From Candidatus Gastranaerophilales bacterium (lineage in GTDB: Bacteria; Cyanobacteriota; Vampirovibrionia; Gastranaerophilales; Gastranaerophilaceae): 32,784 bases of DNA. The translations under genes and the position numbers were made by a program. Positions 1-6,980 of the stretch are shown in pieces (the first letter of the stretch is position 1; each line of letters begins with the position of its first letter). Below the pieces are notes generated by a model. It saw only the letters and a list, made by a program, of their open reading frames with translations, was not told the origin of the DNA and ran no database searches. The DNA lies in the NCBI GenBank assembly GCA_944323365.1, contig CALUSG010000046.1, forward strand, positions 1 to 32,784, read 5' to 3'.

Positions 1-273
1 AATTTCTTGTCCTGGTTGAAATACCGGCACAAATTTTGTCGTTAAAATTATTTTATCTCTAAATGATTTTACTGCCTTGCCGACCAATTCTTCATTTATA
101 AATGGTCCATATGCTTCTGCTGTATCAAATAATGTACAGCCTAAATCATAGGCTTTGTGAATTAACCTTATTGATTCTTCCTCCGGCGGAATAGCTCCAT
201 AACCGTGGCTAAATCCCATACATCCCATACCAACGGCTGATACCTCAATATCTCTTAGTTTTCTGTATTCCAT
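1..273 (-). CDS. Aldo/keto reductase, N-terminal part (runs off the window edge)
   Basis: The first 91 residues of an NAD(P)H-dependent aldo/keto reductase are visible; the gene continues beyond base 1. The sequence opens with a typical family N-terminus leading into VGMGCMGFSHGYG. Three of the four catalytic tetrad residues are in place: Asp50 and Tyr55 in FDTAEAYG, and Lys80 in LTTKF. The tetrad His would lie beyond the edge. The start ATG is preceded by a GAAAGGA ribosome site located inside the end of the upstream tetR-type gene. The two genes overlap by 19 bases, so they are very likely co-transcribed and translationally coupled. The enzyme probably reduces an aldehyde or ketone and is controlled by its TetR partner; the substrate cannot be told. 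Confidence 0.93.
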   Translation of the reverse strand, partial: MEYRKLRDIEVSAVGMGCMGFSHGYGAIPPEEESIRLIHKAYDLGCTLFDTAEAYGPFINEELVGKAVKSFRDKIILTTKFVPVFQPGQEI

Positions 274-890
274 AATTTTATCCTTTCTTTTTTAATATAA
301 GGGCTAAATATTAGATTAAGCTGTGCATTACAAAACTTTTTAGTCCATTCTAATGGCTCAAATTTACCATCTGACATGCACCAACAGGTCATCATTCCAT
401 ATAATTGACTAATTAATATATGCGTTAAAAGTTCCACAGGGGTTTCTTTTTTTAGTTCTCCTTTTTCTATTGCATTGTTAAGTATTTCTTTTAACATTCC
501 AAAATCATATGACCATTTTTGTCCGTCTTTATTATCAGGAACCTTATTTGGATCTAAAACGTCCCTTGTCCATTGTCTGCAAACATTTATGCCGCAAGAT
601 TCAACACATTCCATAAAACGATGAAAATAATATGATAACTTTTCTATTATCTCTAATTCTTTCATCTTTTCCATCTCTTCCCTTATTTCGCTGAATGGGA
701 CTCGGCTTATATCTAAAACTATATCTTCTTTCCTTTTGAAATATGTATAAAAAGTCCCTTTTGCAACTCTTGCTTTTCGGGTAATATCTTCAACATTTAT
801 TGCATCAAATCCTTGTTCTTTCATTAGTTCAAGACCGGCTGTTATTAGTTTTCTTTTTGTTTCTTTTGCTGATTGCTGCCTTTTGTTCAT
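255..890 (-). CDS. TetR/AcrR family transcriptional regulator
   Basis: This 211-residue protein is a one-component regulator. The N-terminal helix-turn-helix spans about residues 14-60: a LITAGLELMKEQGFDAINVEDI helix pair, then VAKGTFYTYFKRKEDI, which is the standard TetR recognition helix followed by the YxYFxxKxxL signature. The rest is the helical ligand-binding and dimer domain, whose ligand is unknown. The gene is the first of a two-gene unit with the aldo/keto reductase. A perfect 35-base inverted repeat covers its promoter, so autorepression is the natural reading. An AGGGA ribosome site precedes the ATG. The pairing suggests a sensor for a reactive carbonyl or a xenobiotic, but that is inference. 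Confidence 0.95.
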   Translation of the reverse strand: MNKRQQSAKETKRKLITAGLELMKEQGFDAINVEDITRKARVAKGTFYTYFKRKEDIVLDISRVPFSEIREEMEKMKELEIIEKLSYYFHRFMECVESCGINVCRQWTRDVLDPNKVPDNKDGQKWSYDFGMLKEILNNAIEKGELKKETPVELLTHILISQLYGMMTCWCMSDGKFEPLEWTKKFCNAQLNLIFSPYIKKERIKLWNTEN

Positions 891-911
891 TTTTTAATTC
901 CCTTTATTTTT

Positions 912-957
912 ATTATATAACATTATTGACCATAAGTCAATGACTTATGGTCAATAA
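912..957 (-). promoter_or_regulatory. Promoter and 35-bp operator of the TetR/aldo-keto reductase unit
   Basis: On the minus strand a -35 TTGACT (935-940) and a -10 TATAAT (912-917) are separated by 17 bases. A perfect inverted repeat with 17-base arms (TTATTGACCATAAGTCA, 923-939, and its complement, 941-957) around one central base covers the -35 box. A symmetric site of this size over the promoter is typical of a TetR operator. Confidence 0.85.
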
Positions 958-1026
958 ATTATGATGTTATATTTTTATAAGGGAGATTCTTATATATTTA
1001 AGTAAGAGCAAAGAATGCCCGAAACA

Positions 1027-1404
1027 TTAGCAAATTTCAGCATCACCAAGACCATGCTGTTCAAGGGAGTTTGCTTTTGCCTGTATACAAATAAATTCAA
1101 ATTCATTATCTCCTGTATTTTCAATAGTTCTTGATGCTTCGGGTAAAATTTTTACTGCAGATCCTTCTTTAATCATTAAAGATTCTCCATCTACAGTAAT
1201 TACGCCTTCCCCTTTTAGTACTATATATATCTCTTCATTTTGTTTGTGCTTATGATTAAAAGGTACTTTAAAACCTTTTGGCACAGTATTTACTGAAATT
1301 TCACAACTTGTCAGTTCCAGTGCGTCGTGTAAAAATGCTTTTCCGTTTTCTAAATTGATTAAATTGCTAATTTTTCCTAGTTCTGCTTTTTTGTAATTTT
1401 TCAT
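1027..1404 (-). CDS. Small cupin-domain protein
   Basis: This 125-residue protein is a single-domain cupin (double-stranded beta-helix). Cupin motif 1 is seen as PFNHKHKQNEEIYIVLKGEG, which supplies His51, His53 and Glu57/58 as metal ligands. Motif 2 is degenerate around ILPEASRTIENTG, where the usual His is absent. Small cupins of this kind are mostly sugar- or ligand-binding or isomerase-like proteins of unknown reaction. An AAGGAGG ribosome site precedes the ATG. The gene lies 43 bases downstream of a marR-type gene and has its own extended -10 promoter plus a copy of the operator found in front of marR. It is therefore probably a direct target of that regulator. Confidence 0.88.
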   Translation of the reverse strand: MKNYKKAELGKISNLINLENGKAFLHDALELTSCEISVNTVPKGFKVPFNHKHKQNEEIYIVLKGEGVITVDGESLMIKEGSAVKILPEASRTIENTGDNEFEFICIQAKANSLEQHGLGDAEIC

Positions 1405-1418
1405 AATTACCTCCTTAA

Positions 1419-1455
1419 TTCGATATCTAACTATTTTGCTAAAAAAATTATAGCA
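1419..1455 (-). promoter_or_regulatory. Cupin promoter with a second copy of the MarR operator
   Basis: On the minus strand an extended -10 TGCTATAAT (1447-1455) overlaps the stop codon of the marR-type gene. Just downstream, at about the transcription start, is ATAGTTAGATATC (complement of 1422-1434). This 13-mer is identical to one in the marR promoter, and its placement predicts repression by blocking transcription initiation. Confidence 0.72.
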
Positions 1456-1855
1456 TTTTTCTTAATAATTTATCTAATATTCTTGCTTCTTCTTCTGTTA
1501 AATTTTTATACAATAATTCATTTAAATCTTTAGAAATTTTTTCAAATATAGGCTTAAATTCTTCAGCTTTTTGTGTAAGTTCAATGTAAGTTATCCTATT
1601 ATCAATCACTGATTTTTCACGTTTTACAAAACCTAATTTTTCAAGTTTATCGACCAAAACTGTCACCGTTGGTTTTGTCCGGTGAATTTTTTCTGCAATA
1701 TCTTTCATTGTTGATTTGCCTTCATAGTATAACAGTGCAAGAATATCACCATGACTTGGCACAAGATCTACTATACCATTGATTTTTAGCTGTTCTATTA
1801 TAAAACGATTGCCCTTTTCGTGTATTTTAGATATTAATGATTGTGCCTGTTTCAT
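1448..1855 (-). CDS. MarR family transcriptional regulator
   Basis: The 135-residue length is normal for the family. A winged helix-turn-helix lies at about residues 35-95. It includes DIAEKIHRTKPTVTVLVDKLEKLGFVKRE, the recognition helix, and the wing motif IDNR with the usual Asp-x-Arg. Dimerisation helices flank it at both ends. The only plausible start ATG lies 6 bases after a perfect -10 box and has no ribosome site, so its mRNA is probably leaderless. Its operator lies inside its own promoter and is repeated before the downstream cupin gene, which suggests autoregulation plus control of the cupin. The inducer is unknown. Confidence 0.94.
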   Translation of the reverse strand: MKQAQSLISKIHEKGNRFIIEQLKINGIVDLVPSHGDILALLYYEGKSTMKDIAEKIHRTKPTVTVLVDKLEKLGFVKREKSVIDNRITYIELTQKAEEFKPIFEKISKDLNELLYKNLTEEEARILDKLLRKML

Positions 1856-1861
1856 ATTTTT

Positions 1862-1890
1862 ATTATAGTTAGATATCTAATTATTGTCAA
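1862..1890 (-). promoter_or_regulatory. Consensus promoter of the MarR gene with operator in its spacer
   Basis: On the minus strand this is a fully consensus sigma-70 promoter: TTGACA (1885-1890), 17-base spacer, TATAAT (1862-1867). The spacer contains the 12-base palindrome TTAGATATCTAA (1869-1880). The longer ATAGTTAGATATC match to the cupin promoter begins at 1865. The -10 box ends 6 bases before the ATG. Confidence 0.88.
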
Positions 1891-1927
1891 GTATTTTTAA
1901 TAGATGAAATTTATAAGATATATAAAA

Positions 1928-3064
1928 TTAACATTTGTTTATAGCTTTGTTGTATCTGTATTTAGTAAATAAGTTTGATGTACCGGCAATAAAAAATCCC
2001 ATGATGCCAATTCCAAATAATAGAGGAATGCCTGCAATCATACATTTTTGTTTTAATAATTTTTTATAAATTTGATCGAAATTACCATCTTTATTTTTAG
2101 CAATATTGGCTAATTCATTTAATTTAGGAACTTCTAATTTATTATTAATTAAATTTTTACATTTTCCGTTTTTGTAAAGAATTTTGCGAAATCCTTTTTC
2201 TAATAATTCATTACCGCAAATAATATAAAATCCAACTATAGGAAAGCGGAAGAGTGTTTCTAAAAAATTTTGTTTTCCTCTGTCTTTTGCTGCCCCGAAG
2301 TAACCTGCTCCACCGACCAAAACACATGATGTTAGCTGTCCTTTACTTAATACCATTTTTCCGTTATTTTCGGCAAAATCCAAACTAAAATATTTATTAA
2401 CAAAATCGGCTTTTTTCTTATTGTTAAAAAGTTTTGTTCCCGGCTTAAGTATTAATTCAGAAATGTTTTGGAGTATTTTTGATTTATTACCTTTTTTAAT
2501 AAGTAATGTTCCCAGGCTTAAGCATCCTGCATATATTGAAATTGCTTTTAGAATATTTTTTTTGGCATTTTTTTCTATTTTGGAATTAAGATTTTCGTCT
2601 TGTATATTTTTTGAGTCTAGATTTGCAATATTTTCGAAACTTCCTTGTTTAAATACTTTTAGTGTCATAAGATTTTTAATATAATTTAATGTAAATTCAA
2701 CCAAAGGAATTGCGAATGCCCCGAGAGCAATTGCGGCTTTAACGGGCATAAGAATTTTAGTATTTTTTGTAAGATTTACTGCCGGTATAGAGATATTTTT
2801 TTGTAATTCTTTTGGCAGATGTTTTGAATAAATATTTTTAAATCCTTTCCCTAAAATAGCAGGACAATAGTAAACTAAAGCGGATTCTGAAAGCTCAAGA
2901 AATGTATTTTCGCCTAAATCCGCTTTACTTCTTGCAAATACAGCTTTCGGAACAAGCCCTGTGGCTGTGTCCTGTATAAATCTTATGTTTGAAAGTCCGG
3001 ATTCTTGTATTGAAATAATTTTGCTTGCGGTTTTTAATCCTATATTTGTTGTTATATTATTCAT
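1928..3064 (-). CDS. Polytopic membrane protein of unknown function
   Basis: I do not recognise a family for this 378-residue protein. It has no signal peptide. The first 100 residues are mixed polar and hydrophobic. Likely membrane segments lie near residues 110-130 (KAAIALGAFAIPLVEFTL), 172-190, 248-262 (Gly-rich, SCVLVGGAGYFGAA), 273-290 (FPIVGFYIICG) and 343-365 (MIAGIPLLFGIGIMGFFIAG). Lys-rich stretches lie between them, and the C-terminus is basic. From memory, proteins of this style are frequent in gut Gastranaerophilales; this is an impression, not a database result. The ribosome site is AAAGGA. The gene has a long leader with alternative RNA hairpins, described separately. Confidence 0.8.
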   Translation of the reverse strand: MNNITTNIGLKTASKIISIQESGLSNIRFIQDTATGLVPKAVFARSKADLGENTFLELSESALVYYCPAILGKGFKNIYSKHLPKELQKNISIPAVNLTKNTKILMPVKAAIALGAFAIPLVEFTLNYIKNLMTLKVFKQGSFENIANLDSKNIQDENLNSKIEKNAKKNILKAISIYAGCLSLGTLLIKKGNKSKILQNISELILKPGTKLFNNKKKADFVNKYFSLDFAENNGKMVLSKGQLTSCVLVGGAGYFGAAKDRGKQNFLETLFRFPIVGFYIICGNELLEKGFRKILYKNGKCKNLINNKLEVPKLNELANIAKNKDGNFDQIYKKLLKQKCMIAGIPLLFGIGIMGFFIAGTSNLFTKYRYNKAINKC

Positions 3065-3078
3065 GGAATTTCCTTTAT

Positions 3079-3177
3079 ATAATCTGATAACAAAAAATGA
3101 CCTGTTGACAGGTCATTTAAGAATAAATAATATTATCAGATTATTGCCAACTTAAATGTCCTGTCTCGTTTGACAGG
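3079..3177 (-). promoter_or_regulatory. Attenuator-like leader with mutually exclusive hairpins
   Basis: Read on the minus strand, this leader contains CCTGTC-loop-GACAGG (3160-3177), then a hairpin of 11-base arms AAATGACCTGT/ACAGGTCATTT (3095-3118) followed by a T run, which looks like an intrinsic terminator. The segment GACAGGACATTTAAG (3151-3165) can instead pair with CTTAAATGACCTGTC (3107-3121) at 14 of 15 positions, which would destroy the terminator. An outer 12-base pair, 3079-3090 with 3133-3144, encloses the terminator. This is the geometry of an attenuator or riboswitch expression platform. I recognise no ligand class. Confidence 0.55.
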
Positions 3178-3238
3178 TGCCACCATGATTTAGCATTTAA
3201 ATTTAAGTTTTGCATATAAATTTACCCTTTGTTTTGTA

Positions 3239-3266
3239 AGTTTAACATAATAAAAAAAATTGTCAA
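3239..3266 (-). promoter_or_regulatory. Probable promoter of the 378-residue membrane protein gene
   Basis: On the minus strand TTGACA (3261-3266) is followed after 16 bases by TAAACT (3239-3244, 4 of 6 matches to the -10 consensus). It would give a leader of about 165 bases that includes the whole alternative-hairpin region. Confidence 0.5.
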
Positions 3267-3282
3267 TATATAATAATTTATC

Positions 3283-3310
3283 TTGTTGGTTAATTTTTTT
3301 GTATTATAAT
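3283..3310 (+). promoter_or_regulatory. Promoter of tRNA-Leu
   Basis: TTGTTG (3283-3288), a 16-base spacer and a perfect TATAAT (3305-3310) place the transcription start a few bases before the tRNA at 3321. Confidence 0.7.
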
Positions 3311-3320
3311 AATATTAAAA

Positions 3321-3401
3321 GTCGGAGTGGTGGAATGGTAGACACGTGCGTTTCAGGTGCGTATGAAGTAATTCGTGAGGGTTCAAGTCCCTCCTTCGAC
3401 A
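3321..3401 (+). tRNA. tRNA-Leu (anticodon CAG)
   Basis: This is a class II tRNA with a long variable arm. The acceptor stem GTCGGAG (3321-3327) pairs with CTTCGAC (3394-3400) with one G-U wobble. The D-arm is TGGTGGAATGGTAGAC. The anticodon loop is TTCAGGT (3352-3358) with CAG at 3354-3356, which reads CUG. The variable arm lies at about 3364-3376 with a GAA/TTC stem. The T-arm is GAGGG-TTCAAGT-CCCTC (3377-3393), and A3401 is the discriminator. CCA is not encoded. A 17-base gap separates it from a small protein gene with no terminator between them. Confidence 0.95.
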
Positions 3402-3417
3402 ATTTTAGGTAAGTAGC

Positions 3418-3681
3418 ATGAATAATAAATTAAAAATTATAATTAAATTTGTTGGTGTATTTATAAGTCTTATTTTACTTATTGCATTATATGTAGTATT
3501 TATACATTTTAACAATGCAGTAATTGAAGAACAGAATACACCTGTTCATATAACCCCTCCTATAGAAAAAATAGCTCCTAAACAAATCACACCTGTTTCA
3601 AAACCGGTTATTAAAAAACCAATAACTAGAGATGAAAATAATATGCCTAAATCTGATTATAAAGTTCCGGAAATAGGTTAA
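3418..3681 (+). CDS. Small single-pass membrane protein with Pro/Lys-rich tail
   Basis: I do not recognise this 87-residue protein. Residues 8-30 (IIKFVGVFISLILLIALYVV) form one membrane helix after a basic start, so the tail faces outward. The tail is rich in Pro, Ile and Lys (PVHITPPIEKIAPKQITPV) and looks like the spacer part of TonB/TolA-type or other trans-periplasmic proteins, but no C-terminal domain follows. It lies directly behind the tRNA with a weak AGGTAAG ribosome site and may be read from the tRNA promoter. Its last bases overlap the convergent metallophosphoesterase gene by four. Confidence 0.7.
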   Translation: MNNKLKIIIKFVGVFISLILLIALYVVFIHFNNAVIEEQNTPVHITPPIEKIAPKQITPVSKPVIKKPITRDENNMPKSDYKVPEIG

Positions 3682-5375
3682 AGAATTCTTTGTTCTAAAG
3701 ATTTCTGCGTGACCTTTAGTTGGTAATTTACGTCATCTGATGCCAAATAACTTCTAAGAAGTTGGTCATATGTTTTGTTTAGCGGCTTAAATCTGTCACG
3801 GATTTTTGATGCCCATAGAATATCATCTTTTAGTAAATATTTTTCTCCTATGGCGATTTTATATTTCTTTTTTAAATCTAGAGGCTGGTAATCATTTGTT
3901 TCAACATCTCTTATTTTTATAGCATCAATAAGGTCTTTATTTGATTTCCCTGATAAAATTTCAGAAATTAATGTTCTGTTTACTTGTATGTCTGACCATT
4001 GAATAATAGTGTTTCTTTTAGGTGCTCTCAAGTTATCTTTTATATTTTCTATAACTAAACCTGCAAGTTCATATCCTTCAACTGTTCCGATTTGAATATT
4101 AGATAAATCTTCGCTAACTCCATCAAAAATTTTCATTATATCCAAATTGTTTGAACCATCTTTTAAACCACCTCTGATTATTGATGATTGTATGCCAACA
4201 ATTACATTTGGATCTTTGCATAGCTTGCTTAAACTTAGTTTTACCGCACTTGTGAGAAAATTCGCTAAATAACTATTTTGATATCTGATAATTTCTCCAT
4301 AATCTAGTTCGATTTTTTGTCCGGTTATATCAGTAAGACTTATTATCGGTTTCATATCTTCATTAAAACTTTCTTCTAGAAAGATTTGTATTGGATTTAT
4401 AGTCAAATTATCTCTTACCGTGGTTTTGCTGTACAATGTGTTTACATCGGTACTTTCTAAATCACCATTATCATTAAATTTTATATTCAGTGCTTTTATT
4501 ATTTCATTATCTTTACCAAGAGAATTAATCGTTGATTTGCCTTTAATTGTTGTTATATTTTTATGGTCGTGTCCATTAAGTACTATATCTATGCGTGGAA
4601 CTTTATCTATAATCATTTTTGATATATTGCCACCGGTATGTGCCATTAATACAACAACACCTTTCGGATTTTCGTTTTTAAATTTTTTTATTTCTTTTTT
4701 TATTGCTTTTATAGTATTTGTTAAATTTTCTTTTGTTAAATCAGCATCTTTTTTCTTGCAATTATCAAAAAATGTCATTTCCTTTAATAATCCAGGGTTA
4801 TAAAATTGCATACTAGGAATTGTAACTCCTAAAAATAGTACTTTATGTTTTAGTTCAGGATTTTTATCGTCAGGGATTTCATAAGTCAATGAAGTAACTA
4901 CATTTGGGTTTTTATCAATAATTTTTTGAATACCAGGAGAATTCTTTATATCTACATTAGTAACTAGCGTTTTCATATCAGTATTTTTAATGACTTTGTA
5001 TAAAAATTTATCTCCGCCATCTAAATCGTGATTACCTATATTAAATACGGTATCAAAGTTAGAATTTTTCCCTGCTTGTTCATTGACGTATTTTATAATA
5101 CGTTTTAAAAATTGGTGTTGTATATCTCCGTTTGTTAAATCAGGTTTTGTTAAATACCCTTTCTTTGATGGATTTATAAAAAAATCTCCATTTATTGCAA
5201 AAATATTTAGGGTACTTTTATCCTCTGATTTTATAAATATATCTTTTTGGTTGTTTTTTATTGTTTCCATTAATAATGGCATGCTATGAACATTACCATG
5301 ATTATCAGATGTTGCGATTATATTTATTTGTGCAGCCTTAAAACTCGGGCTGTAATTGTTAATTTTTGGTATCAT
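3678..5375 (-). CDS. Metallophosphoesterase / 5'-nucleotidase family protein
   Basis: This 565-residue protein has the UshA/YfkN-type layout. The N-terminal metallophosphoesterase domain carries every metal-binding block: Asp24 and His26 in ATSDNHGN, Gly63-Asp64 in INGDFF, GNHD near residue 115, AHTGG near 245, and GHDH near 273. A 5'-nucleotidase C-terminal domain follows (about residues 350-530, with YLANFLTSAVKLSL resembling the usual conserved helix). Relatives hydrolyse nucleotides, UDP-sugars or cyclic nucleotides, usually in the periplasm. Here there is no signal peptide; instead the protein begins MIPKINNYSPSFKA and goes straight into the first beta-strand. Either it is cytoplasmic or this short segment has a role of its own. 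The ribosome site is AGAGGA. Confidence 0.9.
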   Translation of the reverse strand: MIPKINNYSPSFKAAQINIIATSDNHGNVHSMPLLMETIKNNQKDIFIKSEDKSTLNIFAINGDFFINPSKKGYLTKPDLTNGDIQHQFLKRIIKYVNEQAGKNSNFDTVFNIGNHDLDGGDKFLYKVIKNTDMKTLVTNVDIKNSPGIQKIIDKNPNVVTSLTYEIPDDKNPELKHKVLFLGVTIPSMQFYNPGLLKEMTFFDNCKKKDADLTKENLTNTIKAIKKEIKKFKNENPKGVVVLMAHTGGNISKMIIDKVPRIDIVLNGHDHKNITTIKGKSTINSLGKDNEIIKALNIKFNDNGDLESTDVNTLYSKTTVRDNLTINPIQIFLEESFNEDMKPIISLTDITGQKIELDYGEIIRYQNSYLANFLTSAVKLSLSKLCKDPNVIVGIQSSIIRGGLKDGSNNLDIMKIFDGVSEDLSNIQIGTVEGYELAGLVIENIKDNLRAPKRNTIIQWSDIQVNRTLISEILSGKSNKDLIDAIKIRDVETNDYQPLDLKKKYKIAIGEKYLLKDDILWASKIRDRFKPLNKTYDQLLRSYLASDDVNYQLKVTQKSLEQRIL

Positions 5376-5431
5376 ATTGTCCTCTAGTTACAATATAAAC
5401 CTTAAACAAATTTTTTTTTGCTAATAAAGTA

Positions 5432-5761
5432 TTAAATTCGACTTATACCTAACGTAAATAGTGACATTAATATAGAACCAAATAATGCACTTAAAAAGCC
5501 CTCTACCTCAAATCCTGGTGTTAAATACCCGGCAAGCATTAATAATAGTGCATTTATTACCAAGCTAAACAAACCTAAAGTTAATATATTTACCGGTAAA
5601 GTTATAATTTGTATTAAAGGTTTTATGAACGTATTAATTAATGCAATTATTATTACAGCCAACATGGCATTTAGAAAACTGGATACCTCAATTCCTGGTA
5701 TAATCCATGACACAAAAATTATTGCTAATGCGTAGCATAACCATCTTAAAAATAATGACAT
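5432..5761 (-). CDS. Phage-holin-IV-like 4-TM membrane protein (PF04020-type)
   Basis: This is a small protein of 109 residues with four hydrophobic segments. It matches the Mycobacterial phage holin family IV pattern: WIIPGIEVSSF, then INTFIKPLIQIITLPVNILTLG, then a second PGFEVEGF. Despite the family name it is a widespread chromosomal membrane protein of unknown role, and nothing here suggests a phage. An ATG 10 codons upstream is in frame, but only the ATG at 5761 has a strong AAGGAG site at the right distance, so I use that start. It lies 60 bases downstream of the small secreted protein, in the same direction. Confidence 0.88.
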   Translation of the reverse strand: MSLFLRWLCYALAIIFVSWIIPGIEVSSFLNAMLAVIIIALINTFIKPLIQIITLPVNILTLGLFSLVINALLLMLAGYLTPGFEVEGFLSALFGSILMSLFTLGISRI

Positions 5762-5821
5762 ATTTTTCTCCTTTTGATTTAAATTTAACATATTTAAAAT
5801 AAAATGGTATTGCCAAATGTA

Positions 5822-6163
5822 TTAGTATTCAATGTGTTTTATATGAATATGCCCGTCATTTTCTTTAAGTTCCATGTCGGATTTTTGTTTTGTCTGTCCC
5901 AATTCAATTTTTGGCGGTTGTTTCATATTATTTATTTTTTGAAACTCTGCCTGAATTTGAGCTGGATCTTCCATTCTATCTTCTACTGGATTATCATAAG
6001 CATCATTAAATCGTCTAAAATTATCTATTTCCATTTTTTGAAAGTTTTGTTGTTGTATTAGTTGGAAAGGCATACCACCTGTCGTAAGATCAGGAGCGGG
6101 ATATGCATTTGCTGCTTGTGAAATAAATAATGATAAAGTTATTATTAATAAATATTTTTTCAT
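5822..6163 (-). CDS. Small secreted protein of unknown function
   Basis: This 113-residue protein has a clear Sec signal peptide (MKKYLLIITLSLFISQAANA) with cleavage expected after Ala20. The mature part of about 93 residues is hydrophilic, rich in Gln, Asn, Asp and Glu, ends in HIHIKHIEY and has no Cys. No family is recognised. The gene begins 10 bases after the SIMPL-domain gene and is clearly in its operon, so the two may act together in the periplasm. The ribosome site is a weak GAGGG within the short gap. Confidence 0.75.
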   Translation of the reverse strand: MKKYLLIITLSLFISQAANAYPAPDLTTGGMPFQLIQQQNFQKMEIDNFRRFNDAYDNPVEDRMEDPAQIQAEFQKINNMKQPPKIELGQTKQKSDMELKENDGHIHIKHIEY

Positions 6164-6173
6164 ATTTCCCTCA

Positions 6174-6902
6174 TTATTTAATTTTAAAAACTACATTTGC
6201 GACAGCCGTAACTTTTTTATCTATGGTTGATGTGTCATTTATTCCCATATCTGAAACACTTGTAGAGTCTACTTCAGTTATTTGGAATACACCCATTTTA
6301 ACAGACTGTATGTTGCCTACTTTGTTATTTGTTGCCTTTAACATTGCAGCTGCACGTTGTTTGGCATCGTCAGTTGCTGCTTCTAATAGTTTTACTTTTA
6401 AATCTGATAGTTTTGAATAATAGTAAGCGGTTTGTCTTATGTTTATATCAATACCTTGATCTAATAAGCTTTGTATATCTAAAGAAATTTCTTTTATTTT
6501 ATTTACATCATTTGATGTTATTTCCATTGGTTGTAATAGTTTAAAATAATCGACTTCATTAGTATAATTACCTGTAGACTGATTATATTTATATGAATAA
6601 TAACCATTATAGTTTTTAATTTCTATATTTTCGGCTGGAATTCCTTTTTCAGTTATATATTTGGTAACTAAAGGAAGTTGTTTTTTCATAATTTGATATG
6701 CAGCAGCTTTTGTTTTTGCCTGTATATTTATATCAATTGATAAGCGTCCGGAATCTGATTTTACTATTTCATAAGCGGACCCTGTAACTGTAATTCCGTC
6801 TTTTGACAAAGTATTTACAGCATATTTTGTTGCAAAAAATAGCCCAAATGCTAAAATTAATGCTAATAAAACTAATTGATATTTTTCAAATTTTTCTAAC
6901 AT
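6174..6902 (-). CDS. SIMPL-domain (DUF541) membrane-anchored protein
   Basis: This 242-residue protein has one N-terminal membrane anchor (about residues 9-28) followed by a SIMPL/DUF541 domain. The domain start ITVTGSAYEIVKSD, the helix DAKQRAAAMLKATNNKVGNIQSV and the closing strand VTAVANVVFKIK are characteristic. Family members are periplasmic or membrane-tethered and the best studied ones protect against oxidative stress or act in signalling; the biochemical role is not settled. It is the first gene of a run with the small secreted protein and the holin-like gene. The ribosome site AAAGGAG and an extended -10 promoter precede it. Confidence 0.9.
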   Translation of the reverse strand: MLEKFEKYQLVLLALILAFGLFFATKYAVNTLSKDGITVTGSAYEIVKSDSGRLSIDINIQAKTKAAAYQIMKKQLPLVTKYITEKGIPAENIEIKNYNGYYSYKYNQSTGNYTNEVDYFKLLQPMEITSNDVNKIKEISLDIQSLLDQGIDINIRQTAYYYSKLSDLKVKLLEAATDDAKQRAAAMLKATNNKVGNIQSVKMGVFQITEVDSTSVSDMGINDTSTIDKKVTAVANVVFKIK

Positions 6903-6924
6903 ATTTATACTCCTTTATTTTTTA

Positions 6925-6933
6925 ATTATAGCA
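6925..6933 (-). promoter_or_regulatory. Extended -10 promoter of the SIMPL operon
   Basis: On the minus strand TGCTATAAT lies 22 bases before the ATG, followed by AAAGGAG. No good -35 box is seen, as is usual for extended -10 promoters. Confidence 0.65.
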
Positions 6934-6980
6934 TAAATTTTTATATAATTTATTTAAAAGTTTTTTAAAATTAATAATTG

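Noticed and set aside
3176-3184. GGTGGCACC on the minus strand, similar to the core of a T-box
   Set aside because: The leader upstream is only about 50 bases long, too short for the specifier stem, and the downstream gene is not an amino-acid or tRNA-synthetase gene.
5432-5761. Prophage signal from a holin-like gene
   Set aside because: The family is a common chromosomal 4-TM protein; no endolysin, integrase or structural gene is near.
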